Source: Pratylenchus scribneri (taxonomy: Eukaryota; Nematoda; Chromadorea; Rhabditida; Pratylenchidae). From it: a stretch of 64,000 nt of DNA. Every line of letters begins with the position of its first letter. Within the stretch, counting starts at the first letter, position 1. Under the pieces are notes generated by a model. The model made no database searches and was not told the origin of the DNA. It saw only the letters and a program-made list of their open reading frames with translations. Location of the stretch: contig JAQSEB010000145.1 of the NCBI GenBank assembly GCA_030063045.1, positions 1,364,001-1,428,000 of the forward strand. Direction: 5' to 3'. Position numbers and translations under genes: made by a program. Shown piece after piece: positions 12,063 to 24,481 of this stretch.

Positions 12063-12822
12063 GATTTGAATTTGAAATTGTTTACGGAATTCGCATAATT
12101 TCCCTCATTTAATTCCCAATTATAAATTAATTTATTTTAAAATATTCACATTTTAATTTGATCATTGAAAAAAAAATTTAAAATTTCATAGTGATCCCAA
12201 TAAGTTGAACAATTTTTGTGAAATATATTTACACATTTTTCAGTTCAATTAAAAAAGAAACAATAAGTAAATATAATATGATGATGAAAATGTGTAGGAA
12301 TAGATTAAATTACATATAATTCTTAGTTTTGAATTATTATAAATTTTCTTATCGGAAGCCATTCTCTGATAGAAGCCCAACTTTAAAAAACATTTTTCCT
12401 ACTTTTATCTATTAATTTTATAAAATTATGTTTTAAATGGTAGAAACAAGTTTTGTTTATTAAAAATATAGTCAAAAAATGCTCAAAAATATTGCAAAGA
12501 AAGCAAAATTTGTTGCTATATATAAAGTAAATCGAAAAAAAATTCAACCTTAAGGCAATTTCCCAGAAATTTCAAATTCAAATGCCTAAACAATGCCAAA
12601 TTATTGAGGGATAATTTCTTTAATATAATAATATTAAAAGCCAGTTTCATTCCTACTTTTAGTTATGTATTCTTTTTATTAAATTTTTCGTTTAATTAAC
12701 AAATCGTTTATTTATGGCCAAAAATTGAATTAACACATTCTTAATAGATGACAATTCAATTTAAACAATTTAATCAAACAATTTCCATTATTCAATTCCT
12801 CTTTGGCCTGCTGCTATTTTGT

Positions 12823-15292
12823 TTATGCCGATGTATAACTACTTGTCGAAGATGCCTCCAATTCATCATCATTCTCAATTTCTTCAATCATTTTTGAACT
12901 GTTTCGAACATAATTGGATAATTTGTCATATTTTCCTTGCAATTTCTTCAATTTCTCGGAAGCATTCTTTTCAACATTCAAAACGTTTTCTCGATAGCGC
13001 TTCATTTGTAGCTTCAATTGTTGTTCGTATTCCGAGTGTAAATTCGAATGACTATTAAAAAATTATTTTATATTTCTTTCACTTTATTATGAGTAAATAT
13101 TTTTTTTCATCAAAAAATATTTTTTTACCTAAAACTTAATTTTGACTTCTAAAAATGGTTTTGAACCCTATAAACCTTATACCATTTTATATATCTCATC
13201 GAGACGCATCAATTGGTGTATAATTTGTCATTGTTTGGACAAAATTAAAGAGTATTAAACCATTTGAACCAAATTACAAACTTTGATTTTAAACACTTAA
13301 TTATGTACCGAAAGCTGACATTTTATATAGCATCAATGCATCTCGAAGAGATCTACAAATTGGTATAGGTTTTGTTGGTCTAAAACCGATTACCGATTTA
13401 TTAAAAATCAAAATTTTTTGAAGCAAAAAAAATAATTATTTTTATGCAAAAAAAAATTTATTTTTTTTTGATTTAAAAAATATTTTGATGATAATTATAG
13501 TATCCCTTTATTATACCGTGTTTCCTCTTCCTTTCGGCACTTTTCGACAGCATCCAATTTATCTTTTTCCAGTTTAGCAATTTTTTCACCATGACTATTC
13601 AGAAGTAATTCATATTCAATGCCAAGTTTTAAATAGCTGTTTGAGTATTTATTAATGAAATAATGCGAATTGAATTTTATTATACCGTTCTTCCTCTTCC
13701 TCTTGGAATTTCTCGATTGCAGCTGAATTGTCCTTTTCGAGTATTTCAATTTTTTCTCGATAAAGTTGCTGATATTGCTGATAGTCCGTGCGCAATTTTT
13801 TGAATTCTTCTTCTTTGGAATCCAATTTTCTTTTCAAATTTTTCGTCTCCTCATTTTTCTTCAGCAGTTCGGACTTTAAATCCTGAAATAAACAGAATAA
13901 AAATATTCTTTACTGAATGAATTTTGGATTGAATGGAATTAATTGATAGGAAGGACAGGAAATTTATTTAAAATTTTTTGAAATTTTTTATATTTTATTA
14001 TGATTAACTTAAATTGTATTCATATATTTCAATTATTTTTTTTACAATTAAATAGTACAAAATATTAACCTTTTCCGTTTTGATAGAAATCTCAAATTGG
14101 AGAATAAGTTTATGGCCTTCAACAATGTAATCTCGATTGGCATTTGCCAGATTTGAACGAGTGATGAAATTGTCAAATCCACATCCTTTGTCATTTTCAG
14201 CAGCGTCAAATATAAATGATTTTACTTCTATGGGAAGGAAAATGTTAGAGTGTACATTTTTATGTTTTTAGAACAAAATAAAATTAAATTTAAAAAAATT
14301 TTTTTAAATTTGTGTTGTTTTATTACTTATTAAAATATTCCCAAAAAAATTTAATTTTGTAAATTGAATGGCGGAAATCCGCGAGAAATACGGATAATTA
14401 ATGCATTTTCATAATTAAGTTTTTTTAAAATTTGTGTAGAGCTAATTTGATAAAATAATTAAATCAAAAATCATCCCAAACTAGGCAATTTTATAAATGA
14501 AAAAAATAAAAAATACTCACCATGTTCATTTACATTATTTCCTTTTGCATTAATGATGGACAATTTCCAATCCGCCTTCACATAATTTGATCCATTCCCG
14601 TCCAATAAATGCAGAAAAATGGACACATTATTCTTCGAATTTCCCCTTTTGCCTCGAGGGAAAAGACGCAAGGCAAATTTCACATCTTGGCCATATGGAC
14701 CTTTCATGCTGTAAGTAAAGAAATTATTATTAAAAATTTCAAAAAAAAAATTAATTTATTTAATAAATTTAAAAAATTTGATTAAAAATATTACTTGAAT
14801 GCCCCAGATTGCGCATATTCTCCGTTAGGTGGTTGCAGCGTAAGGACATTTGCAAACTAATAATAATAATAAAAAAAATATATTAGGAGGAGTTTACTTG
14901 GCTTATTTTTCTTTATTTTATTAATTAATTAATTAATTGTGGCCACCAAAAGTTCTTGGGAATAAAATTAACTAAAAATATTTTTAACCCAATCATTGTT
15001 TTTTTTTTTTGTTATTCTCTGACTTTTTTGATCAATTAACGAAAATTTAATATTATTATTCTTTATTTTTCATCAAAATAATTGATTTTTGAATTTTTAT
15101 TCACAGTCAACCTATAAAAAGTACATTAAACTTCGAACAGGATCATCAATAATTTACCTCTAATTCACAGGATGCAAATTAAATTTTTGTTAAAAAGGAC
15201 TTACTGTCAATTTGAAAGTCCTTAATAAAAAATATTTTATTAAATAAATTGACATTTTTTTACCTTGTGTAGATATTGTTGGCATTTGCCAT
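12823..15292 (-). CDS. M3: MATH-domain + coiled-coil protein (array copy 3)
   Basis: About 332 residues in eight exons: 15264-15292, 15205-15220, 14795-14856, 14521-14708, 14070-14227, 13686-13882, 13517-13636, 12823-13051. The start is MANANNIYT. MATH domain at about residues 10-151 with TFKLT from the microexon, KGPYGQDV, FALRLFPRG, LLDGNG, ADWKLS, CGFDNFITR and HKLILQ. Coiled coil at 152-332 in three exons; the middle one (13517-13636) is a phase 2-2 module also found in M1 and M5. The tail is acidic then Ser/Thr-rich (SSTSSYTSA). Its terminal exon is very close to that of M5 (QQLKLQMKRYRENVLNVEK in both), so these two share a recent 3' ancestry. Cellular role unknown. Confidence 0.88.
13130..13425. 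mobile_element. CCGGTTT inverted-repeat element
   Basis: Left arm has CTCATCGAGACGCATCAATT; the right arm mirrors it (GCATCTCGAAGAGATCTAC). It lies in the last intron of M3. Confidence 0.65.
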
Positions 15293-15599
15293 GATTAATT
15301 GTATAGCCGAAACGGAATCTCAATTTTAAATCGATTTTGCCAAACTCAAAAATATTTTTATGGTCAATCTATTTTGGGCAAAATTCGAGTTAAAAAAGTC
15401 AATGAATTTTTAATTTGAAGGAAGGTAAATTATTCTTATTAGCTATCTTTAATATAGAGCATAAGATAATATTTCATCATGAGAAGAAATTAAAAAAGTA
15501 TATTATTTTTTCGAATAATGATCTAATAATGAGAACGAAATACGTGGATAGTAGATTAATTTTTGGCAAAGGGTGCCAATTTTTTGTCGAAAGATTTAC

Positions 15600-15870
15600 A
15601 TTCTTTTGTCGAAAACTTAATAGCTTGTTAGTGATTAATCCTAGACCCCCAAAACTTATACCCATTTTATAGAGCTCATTGAGACACGTCGATTGAAATT
15701 ATCGGGTTTCGGTTCAAAACTAAAAGAGTGATTTAATATCTTTAATTTTGGCCAAACCCTGAAAAGCTATACATAAATCGACGCGTATCTATGATATCTA
15801 TAAAATGGTTATAAGGTTTTAGGGGTCTATGATCAAGCGCAAAAAAGTTATAATCAAAAAATGATTTTTT
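15600..15870. mobile_element. CCGGTTT inverted-repeat element, diverged
   Basis: The arms contain GAGCTCATTGAGACACGTCG and the mirror CGACGCGTATCTATGATATC. It lies upstream of M3. Confidence 0.55.
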
Positions 15871-16019
15871 GGCAAAAGAATATAAATCTTCTGGCAAAAA
15901 ATGTTTTCTGCAAATTTAAATGTTAAAAAAGTCTTAGTTAGTCAAAAAAATGGAAGTTGAATTTTATAATTTTCGGTTAATAATAAATTTATTTTATGGT
16001 GGAATAAAGCGGTAAAGAG

Positions 16020-16330
16020 GTGGAGGTTAGAAGACAGCAATAGGACTATGAAGATGAGGACTGAGGAATTTCTGGGTCATCCAATGGAAATGAATAATTT
16101 AACATAGTAAAGTTGCGCGGTGCACTCAATGCCCATCCTTGGGCAACACTCCATCCAAAGTCGCAGAATATGTTGATTTTAGTTTTGTTCTGTTGGAATC
16201 GAGCCAAATGGGGAAAATTGCCTGAAGCAAAATTGAGCAAAAATTATACAAAAGAATAGCCCAAGGCAATTTCACATTCAAATCCAATTGCTTAAAACAA
16301 TGCCCAATTTCAGTATTATTTGTTGAGGGA
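16020..16330 (-). promoter_or_regulatory. Upstream block shared by array genes (M3 copy)
   Basis: Contains ATGAAGATGAGGACTG, GGTCATCCAATGGAAATG, CATCCTTGGGCAAC and GGGAAAATTGCCTGAAGC in the same order as the M4 block at 19195. It lies about 730 bp upstream of the M3 start. A regulatory role is inferred only from recurrence. Confidence 0.45.
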
Positions 16331-16377
16331 TGAATTAATTTCTTTAATAAAATAAATATTAAATGGAAATATTTTTT

Positions 16378-16705
16378 CTCTAAATGCCACTAAAACAGTT
16401 TTTGATTTCTAGAGAATCAGAAATCGGTTTTAGATTTCAAAAACCTTATACCAATTTGTAGATCTAATCGGAACGCATCGAGTGGTATATAATTGTCGAG
16501 TTTCGGCCTAAATTAAAGGGTATTAAACCGCTTAAACCATGTTTCCTTTTTTTGGTTTTAAACTCTTTAATTTCTGGCCAAAACCTGACTTTTATACAAC
16601 ATTCGATGCGTCTCGATGAGATCTACAAATTGGTATAAGGTTTGTGGGGTCTAAAACCGGTTTTCTGATTCACTAGAACTCAAAAACTTTTAGCGGCAAA
16701 AATAG
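16378..16705. mobile_element. CCGGTTT inverted-repeat element
   Basis: Well-kept arms: AGAAATCGGTTTTAGAT and GTAGATCTAATCGGAACGC on the left, the mirror ending TCTAAAACCGGTTTTCTGA on the right. It lies between the M3 upstream block and the M4 stop. Confidence 0.7.
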
Positions 16706-16893
16706 TAACCATATTAAATGCCAATAATTTCATTTTTACTTTAGTTACTTGTTCCTTTTTATCGAATTTGACGTTTAATTAACAAATCATTTATTTAATG
16801 CCATAAAATCGAATTAACAAATTCTAACAATTTAAATCAGAAAATTTTCATTATTAAATCGCTTCTTTGCTTTCTGATTCTTTGTTATTTAAT

Positions 16894-18889
16894 TTAGGCC
16901 GAACTTGTTGAACTTTCATGAAATTCATCATCATTCTCAATTTCTTCCATCAATTTTGAACTGTCCCGCATAAAATTGGATAATTTGTCATATTTCCCTT
17001 TCAATTTTTCCAAATTCTTTTCGACCTCTGATTTCTCTTTTTCGAGTTTTTCACTGTGTTTCGCAAAACATTGATATAATGTGCGCAGATTTGATCTATT
17101 TTAATAATGAAATTGAATAACTTTTTAATCTAATATACTTTGATTTCTCCTCTTTTTGATATTTCTCAAGAGCATCTGATTTATTCTTTTCGAGCTTTTC
17201 AATTTTTGTCCGATGACGCTTCTGGCATTGTTCATTATCCGATCGCATCTTTTCAATTTCCGCTTCTTTCTCATCCAATTTCCGTTTTAAACTTTTGCTT
17301 TTTTCTTTTTCGTGCATAAGTTCAGCTTGCAAATCCTGAAATCAATAATACATTCTTTCTTTAAGATTGAATTTCGGATTGCCGATAATTTCTAAATCTT
17401 TTATTCAGGTATTTGGTTTACCAATTATTTAATCCTTTCTGGATTTATTGCAAAATTATATATGTAATTAAATTTAGATTTCAATCTATTATTTAAAAAT
17501 TCACAAAAAAAAATTCATTTACCTTTTTAATAGTGATCTCGGAATGGAGAATAAGCTTATGACCATCAACAATGTAATTTTTGTTTGGGTCAGCAAGATT
17601 TGCACGGCTAATGAAGTTATCGAAATCACAAATTGAAATGTTAATATCATCAACATAATTTTCAATTTCAAATAATTTTCCTTCTGGAAATTACGAAGAG
17701 TAAATATTATAAGGGGCTCTCAAATGGTTTTTCAGTTTGTGGGAATTAAAATTTTATTGAAATTTTTGATAAATTAATGATTTGGCTTTAATTTTTTTTG
17801 ATATTTATTGTATCAAATTATTGGTTTTTTTCTCATTGTCATAATTAAAACAATTTAATTAATAAATTTAAATAAATTATAAATAATCTATCGTTTATTG
17901 ATGATATTATTTAAATAATTTTTTTACAATATTTTTTTGGCTTTTTATATCTATTTGGTCGATATTCATTAAATACTTACCATGTTTATTTACTTTATTC
18001 CCTTTCGCATTAATAATGGTCAATTTCCAATCTGCGTTCAATTTTTTTGATTCATTTTTATAAAATAATAGTAGAAAAATCGAAACATTATTTTTTGCAT
18101 TTTCTTTAAAGCCTCTTGGGTAAACACGCAAAACACATTGAATTTCTTGACCGAGTAGATTCCATCTTTAATAAAATTAGAAAATGGAAACTTGAAATTG
18201 AAAATAAAAATTGTTTCTGAATTTATTGTTAATTTTATAGGTGATTTTTAAGTTTAATTTATTGAAAATAACTAGTAAATTAAATACTTGAATGTATCAG
18301 AATGCTCGGATTCTTTATTCGCCTGACGTAGTGAGAGAAAATTGTCAATCTTTAAATAAATTTAAAATAATTTAATTAATTTGAATTTGTTCCCAATTAT
18401 TCGATATAATTTCGGTGCTATGTCAATTCCACAATAGGGTCAATGTGGGCGTTTTCGACTTATAATAAATCAGAAACCGGTTTTAGACCCTATAAACCTT
18501 ATACCATTTTGTAGATCTCATCGAGACGTATCGATTGGTATATAATTTGTCATGGTTTGGCCCAAAAATAAAGAGTTAAACCGTTTAAACCCATATTTTT
18601 AGATTTGGTTTAAAACTCTTTAATTTTGAGCCAAACCTTGACAAATTATATACCATTCGATGCATCTCGATGAGTTCTTCAAAATTGTATAAGGTTTGTA
18701 GGGTCTAAAACCGGTTTCTGATTTATTATAAGCCAAAAACGCCCACATTGACCCTATTGTGGAATTGACCCCGGACGATAATTTCAAATAACTTACTTCC
18801 CATGTGAAGGTCCTAAATTAGCAAAAACATAAATAAAAATAATATTTTTATTATTATTACTTTGTGTAGACATTGTTAGAATTTTCCAT
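16894..18889 (-). CDS. M4: MATH-domain + coiled-coil protein (array copy 4)
   Basis: About 283 residues, the shortest of the array, in seven exons: 18861-18889, 18797-18812, 18288-18349, 17981-18165, 17523-17683, 17139-17335, 16894-17095. The start is MENSNNVYT. The microexon gives TFTWE, the most typical MATH opening strand in the set. MATH at residues 10-151, but diverged: the usual KGPYGQ strand reads WNLLGQ, the DGNG turn reads YKNES, and the fifth exon has NISICDFDNFISR. Coiled coil at 152-283 in only two exons, with no extra phase 2-2 module, ending SSTSSA. These MATH changes suggest a changed or relaxed binding surface, but the frame is open throughout, so it is not an obvious pseudogene. 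Confidence 0.83.
18417..18778. mobile_element. CCGGTTT inverted-repeat element, long-arm form
   Basis: Outer arms TCAATTCCACAATAGGGTC on the left and GACCCTATTGTGGAATTGA on the right are exact mirrors, enclosing the family core. About 360 bp, in intron 2 of M4. One of the best-preserved copies. Confidence 0.8.
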
Positions 18890-19194
18890 GATGAATTGAA
18901 ATGTTGAATAGTTTCCCGAATTCAAAAAAATTTGGTAAAATTTATATTATAAAAATTTGATGAAAATACAATTTCTATGAAATTAAAAAGTCTAAATTTT
19001 ATATAGAATAGAGATATTAAATTGATATAAAAGTAAGAGCGAAATGCGGGAATGGATCAATTTTAAGATTTGAAAAATGGAATTTTAGTTATAAGTCTAG
19101 AGTCGAAAAAATTCATTATGAATTTTTTAATTAATTATGAAAATTTGATTTATATGTCATTCTGTTCAATTTAAGTATAGGTAGACTAAAGCTG

Positions 19195-19560
19195 TAACTG
19201 TAATAATTGGTTGATGAAGATAAAGAAGGATAGACAAATTTCGGATTATGTCTATGAAGAAACTAAAGACTTTATGAGGAATGCCCGTCTGGGTCATTCA
19301 ATGGAAATGGGGAGGAGAACACAATAAATTGCACTCATCAATGAATATCCTTGGGCAACGTTCCAGAGTCACTATTCATAAAGTATGATTTATGGGGTAC
19401 TGTCTACTGCTGTGTTGGAATTGGAGACAAAAATAAATCAGGGCAAATGGGAAAATTGCCTCAAGCAACATTTACAATAAAATGTATGGAACAAAGAATA
19501 TTCAAATTGTTAACCCAAGGCAATTTCCCAAGCATTTTAAAAATCCAAATCCAAACATTA
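19195..19560 (-). promoter_or_regulatory. Upstream block shared by array genes (M4 copy)
   Basis: Carries GGGTCATTCAATGGAAATGG, ATATCCTTGGGCAAC, TGATTTATGGGGT and GGGAAAATTGCCTCAAGCAA. It lies 300-670 bp upstream of the M4 start. The short plus-strand frames here are shadows. Confidence 0.45.
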
Positions 19561-19591
19561 ACAAAACCCATATCAACTTATTTTTGAAGCA

Positions 19592-20258
19592 TGTCGTTCG
19601 TACCCCCCTTTTTTACCAAAAAAATTTTTTTATTTTATTTTACGCTAAAAACATGAATTTTGGGGTATTCGATGATGGGGAATACGAATCTGGCATTAAT
19701 TTTTCATTAGCTGTATTGGCTGAACCGTTATTGGTTCACAAACCGGTTTCGAAAAATCGAACTTTGGTATTTTCGGTAATATTATATATGTTACGGCCAA
19801 AAGTGGAAATCGGCCAAAACTGGTTTTGGCCGATTTCCACTTTTGGCCGTAACATATATCAATCGACGCGTATTGACGAGCTGAACGCAAATCTGTCATT
19901 TGTTTCGCATAAAACACAAAACTAAAAAAGTTATGGCCATTTTACTCACTTGGGTCATCAATACCTTATGAAATTTTAAATGGCCATAACTTTTTTAGTT
20001 TTGTGTTTTATGCGAAACAAATGACAGATTTGCGTTCAGCTCGTCAATACGCGTCGATTGATATATATTATTACCGAAAATACCAAAGTTCGATTTTTCG
20101 AAACCGGTTTGTGAACCGATAACGGTTCCTCCAATAAAGCTAATGAAAAACAAATGCCTGATTCGTATTCCCCATCATCGAAAACCCCTAAATTCATGTT
20201 TTTAGCTTAAAATAAAATAAAAAATTTTTTTGGTAAAAAAGGGGGGGTACGAACGACA
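19592..20258. mobile_element. 667-bp near-perfect foldback palindrome
   Basis: TGTCGTTCGTACCCCCC at the left end is mirrored by GGGGGGTACGAACGACA at the right, and the mirroring continues through both arms of about 300 bp to a centre near 19950. The left arm holds an extra 75-bp hairpin absent from the right arm. Both arms contain GTTTTCGATGATGGGG-type sequence shared with the element at 24865-25296. It has no plausible protein of its own. Confidence 0.9.
19785..19860. mobile_element. Nested 75-bp hairpin insert with ATATATGTTACGGCC ends
   Basis: ATATATGTTACGGCCAAAAG runs to a centre near 19822 and back as an exact mirror. The corresponding place in the right arm of the host palindrome (about 20063-20075) lacks it and reads as an uninterrupted ATATAT-type site. 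The same terminal sequence bounds the elements at 44847-45213 and 62343-63323. Confidence 0.85.
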
Positions 20259-20505
20259 ATATTACCCCTTTTAGTTTAATAATATAATGCTAATTTCATT
20301 CCTATCGTAGCTATTTGTCTTTTTATCAAAATTTGTCGTTTAATTAATATCATAAACATGTATTTAAACCAAAAAATCGAGCTTAAAAATCCTTACGAAA
20401 AATGTTTTTATCATGAAAAAATAAAATTAGATATGGTATTTAAACATTAAATCAGAAAATTTTCCATATCTCTACTTTTTCTCTATGCTGTTACACATCA
20501 CATCA

Positions 20506-23414
20506 TCATTCTTCGTTCTCAATTTCTTCCATTAATTTTGAACTGTCCCGCATAAAATTGGATAATTTGTCGTATTTTCCTTGCAATTTCTTCAATTTCT
20601 CGGAAGCTGTCTTTTCAACATTCAAAACGTTTTCCCGATAGCGCTTCATTTGTAACTTCAATTGTTGTTCATATTCAGAGCGCAAATTAGAAAGACTATT
20701 AAAAAATAATTTTATTTCTTTCATTTTATTATATTTTACCGTTCCTGCTCCTCTTTTCGGCATTTTTCAACAGCATCCAATTTATCTTTTTCAAGTTTAG
20801 CAATGTTTTCTCGATAACGTTTCAGAAGTTGTTCATATTCGACGGATTGATTTGTAGAGCTAATTTATATAAATGAAATCGTAAAATTCGATTTATTATA
20901 CTACTAATACCGTTCTTCCTCGTCCGCTTGAAATTTCTTGATAGCATCCGAATTTTCCTTTTCTAAGTTTTCAATTTCAATTCGGATGCGCTTTTGATAT
21001 TGTTCATAATCGGAACGAATTTTGTCTAATTCTTCTTCTTTGGAATCCAATTTTAGCTTCAAATTATTATTCTCTTTTTCCAGCAACTGTCCAGCCTTAA
21101 AATTATGAAATATACAATAAATTGTGTGTGATTGAATTTTAATTAATGATCTTTTATTATTAAAGAAAAATAAATTATGCAAAAAAAACTACCGAATATG
21201 TTTTTTCAAAATTTCAAATTCATTGTATTTTTTTTTTCATTTTTTTCTATACTTTTTTCAATAAGTTAAACTTTACATAAAATATTATAAATAATTTATA
21301 AAAAAAAATTTATTCACCTTCTTAACAGTAATTTCATTTGCAATTCTGTCCGATAACGCATTCTGATATGTTTCAATATCCAATCGCATCTTTCCAATTT
21401 CTGCTTCTTTCTCATCCAATTTTCGTTTTAAACTCTTTGTTTGCTCCTTTTCTTGCATAAGTTCGGCTTTCAAATTCTATAATAAAAAAATAAATAATAA
21501 ATTTTCGGATTTTAATAAAAATTTATTTAATTTAATGTACTCAAAATTAATTATATTAATTTTAAAAAAATAAAATATTTACCTTTTCCGCTTTGATTGA
21601 GATCTGAGAATGAAGAATAAGCTTATGGCCATCAACAATGAAATTTTTGTTGGGATCAGCAAGATTTGTACGGCTAACGAAATTATCAAATCCCCAACCA
21701 GGGATGTCATTTTCCAAGTCAAAAAGGCAGGATTTTTCTTCTATAAGAAATAATATTGAGGAATTATATTTTAAATTAAAAGTCTTGAATTTCAAATATT
21801 AGTTATTATTTAATTTTTTATAAAAATAATTTTATTCTATATTGTATGAATTTGGCCTACAAATTGCATAATTTCAATTTTTAAATAAAAATTTATTTTT
21901 TTTCGGGTAGTTTTTGGGCAATTATTCACAACCAAAATATAAAATTAATTTATAATATATAATATACATAGAAAAATTGTAATTTTCCTCTTCAATTCTT
22001 TATAATAGCATTCTAATTTTTCTATAAAAATTCAAAAAAAACATCAAGAATACAATATTTATTTTGAATTATTTATTTTTTACCAATTTTTAATTTAATA
22101 TAGTAACAAAAAACTCACCATGTTTGTTTGTCACAATTTCTTTTGCATTAATAATGGCCAATTTCCAATTCACTTTCACATCCTTTAATCCATTTCCTGC
22201 AACCTCCAATAAATGCAAAAAAACGGCGACATTATTTTTTGAAAATCCTTTTTCTCCTCTTGGAAAAAGACGCAAAACCCATTTCACATCCTGGCCATAT
22301 GGACCTTTTGACCTAAAATTTTTAGCAATAAATTAATATAGTATTATTTTATTATTTACTTGAATATTTCCGATTGCACATATTCTCCATTATCCTGTTG
22401 GAGTGAGAGGACATTGTCAATCTAATTGATAGAATAAATTAATAATTTAATTATTATAATTTGCATTGGCCATTTGCAGTTGCCATTTATGACAATTCTG
22501 ATCGAGAATGATTTTTTGGTGTAAATTTTACTTCACTGGGCCCTAAATTAAGGAAACCGGTGTGTGCTTAGCTTTCAGAAATTTATAAAATTTAATAGCA
22601 ATTTTCCTTATTGAAGTTTTGAAATATAATATGGGAAATATTTAAAATGTAGAAAAAAACATTGAAAATGTCGAAAAGTTTATAAGGGTTTAGTGGTTTG
22701 TCCAAAATTCGCAAACCATATACCATTGGATAGAGCTCGTCAAGACGCATCGAATGGTATATAGTTTGTCATGATTTAATTGGTTTTGGACCAAACCCAA
22801 TAAAATGGTCTAAGTGGTTTAAAACCCTTAATTTTTAATCAAACCACGACAAAATATATACCAATCGACGCGTATTGACGAGATCTCTCGATTGGGTATA
22901 AGGTTTGGACGGATAGGACAAACCACCAAATCAGTATAAACTTTTTGACATTTTCAATGTTTTTTTTTTGACAAATTTAATACCATCCTATAAAATTTTA
23001 AGGCCAATTTTTTGAAATGATATTTTGAAACAAATTATTGGCATTGCAATTTACTAAAACCCTCCTTTAGCTTCATCCGCATTTATGGTTTCAATTAATG
23101 TTGCTAAAGTTGGTTTCAAAAAATCGATCCAATTTATAACCGAAATTATGAATTTTTGCTCAAAACATAAATTATGAGAAACCGAATTAAAAATTGCAAT
23201 AGTATTTTATAAAATTCTACTTTAAAACCGACCTTGAACAATCCTAATTTCATAAAAAAAATAGAGAAATAAATTGTCAAAATGGACTCACTTTCCAAAT
23301 GAAGTTCCTAAATTAAATTATTATTAATAAATGTTAATTTAAATAGCAGTTTTACCTTGTGTAGACACCATCTGCCAAAACGAATTGCATGGTTCTCATT
23401 TTCTGTCCCGACAT
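20506..23414 (-). CDS. M5: MATH-domain + coiled-coil protein with a rearranged coil exon (array copy 5)
   Basis: About 380 residues in nine exons: 23356-23414, 23292-23307, 22360-22421, 22119-22312, 21583-21740, 21318-21476, 20911-21095, 20740-20859, 20506-20695. The first in-frame ATG at 23414 gives MSGQKMRTMQF; a later ATG at 23390 is also possible. MATH domain at about residues 20-163 (NFIWK, KGPYGQDV, WVLRLFPRG, VNWKLA, WGFDNFVSR, HKLILHSQI). Exon 6 (21318-21476) is odd: it begins as a normal coil exon but ends NEITVKK and splices in phase 0, like the end of a MATH exon. Exon 7 then starts a second coil exon. This suggests recombination between exon 5 and exon 6 copies. The terminal exon matches that of M3. 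Confidence 0.85.
22640..22975. mobile_element. Variant inverted-repeat element (GAGCTCGTCAAGACGCATCG type)
   Basis: Arms ATAGAGCTCGTCAAGACGCA on the left and CGACGCGTATTGACGAGATC on the right, with TTGAAAATGTCGAAAAG-type outer flanks mirrored. It lies in intron 2 of M5. Closely related to 37690-38105. Confidence 0.7.
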
Positions 23415-23574
23415 AAGTATATGTTGTTTATTGTTTGAAAAGCTGTTGGTTTAGGCAAGTTTAAGGAATGATGTTATAATTAAAATCTAATTGAAAAACC
23501 AAAATTTTTAATTTATTAAATTTTAACAAACAAATCATTCATTAAATTATTTGGATAGAGGAGAGGTTAAAAAT

Positions 23575-23850
23575 AGCGGGGGAAAAAATGGAAGAATAAA
23601 GATGATAAAATGTGGACTTGAGGAATTTATTAGGCTCTACGCTATAGTAGGTCGGTCTAGGGTCTAGGCTCTAGGGTCAATGCAATGCAATGGAATACTA
23701 ATATGTATTGGTGAGTCACACCCATCAATTCCTCCATCATTGGGCAAAGCGCGCAACTTTAAGAAGAGTCCGTCGGGAAATGATGGATTTATGGGTAGAA
23801 GCAAAATCTTCTACAGCAGATGTTGATGGGCACTAAAGGATGATTTTAAT
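23575..23850 (-). promoter_or_regulatory. Upstream block shared by array genes (M5 copy)
   Basis: Contains CTCCATCATTGGGCAAAGCG, CGCAACTTTAAGAAGAGTC and GATGGATTTATGGGT, closest to the M6 block (GGGCAACGCGCGCAACC, TAAGAAGAATC, GGATTTATGG). It lies 160-440 bp upstream of the M5 start. Confidence 0.45.
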
Positions 23851-24481
23851 AAATTTTGAAAAAAATTGAAATTTGAGTAGAAATGGGAGATCAAAATTCA
23901 AATTAAAAAAGAATTCTAATTACCAAAATGGTTGAATAATTTGTGAAATTTGCTTCTCTTCTATTAGTGACCACGGGGTTACTAATTTTCGAAACCCCAA
24001 AAATGGGAAAAATTTCGAATCTAACTTTGTTATTTGTAGATTCTGAACAAACTATCATTTTATAGACCCCAATGATATTAAGAAATGCAATAAAATTTGT
24101 AGAAAAATTAATTATGCCAAGAGGTGCAATACTTCAAAGCCGAGAAGTGATTACTAATATAGGAGGGTCACTGATAGAGGAAATATGGTATTTTAGTCAG
24201 ATTAATGAAAAGGGAAGGTAAAATTTAATCTAAAATTATTAATACAAAGATTTGATATGCAAATTTAAAATTTGGCACATTTTTCCATTTAAATTTCCAT
24301 ATTGTACCACGAGAAAATTAAAATCATTTTTTTGGTTAAATTTTTTGAAATCAAAAGTGTATTTTAACATTTATCAACCAAAGATATCATGAAAATGCAT
24401 TATTAGTTAATTATAAGATGAATTAATTATATTATATTGAAAAATCAGACAAAATTTCCATATTTAATTGTCTGTCTTCTT

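Noticed and set aside
19482..19925. 147-codon plus frame and its minus counterpart
   Set aside because: Lies within the foldback palindrome; both arms give mirror frames and no family match.
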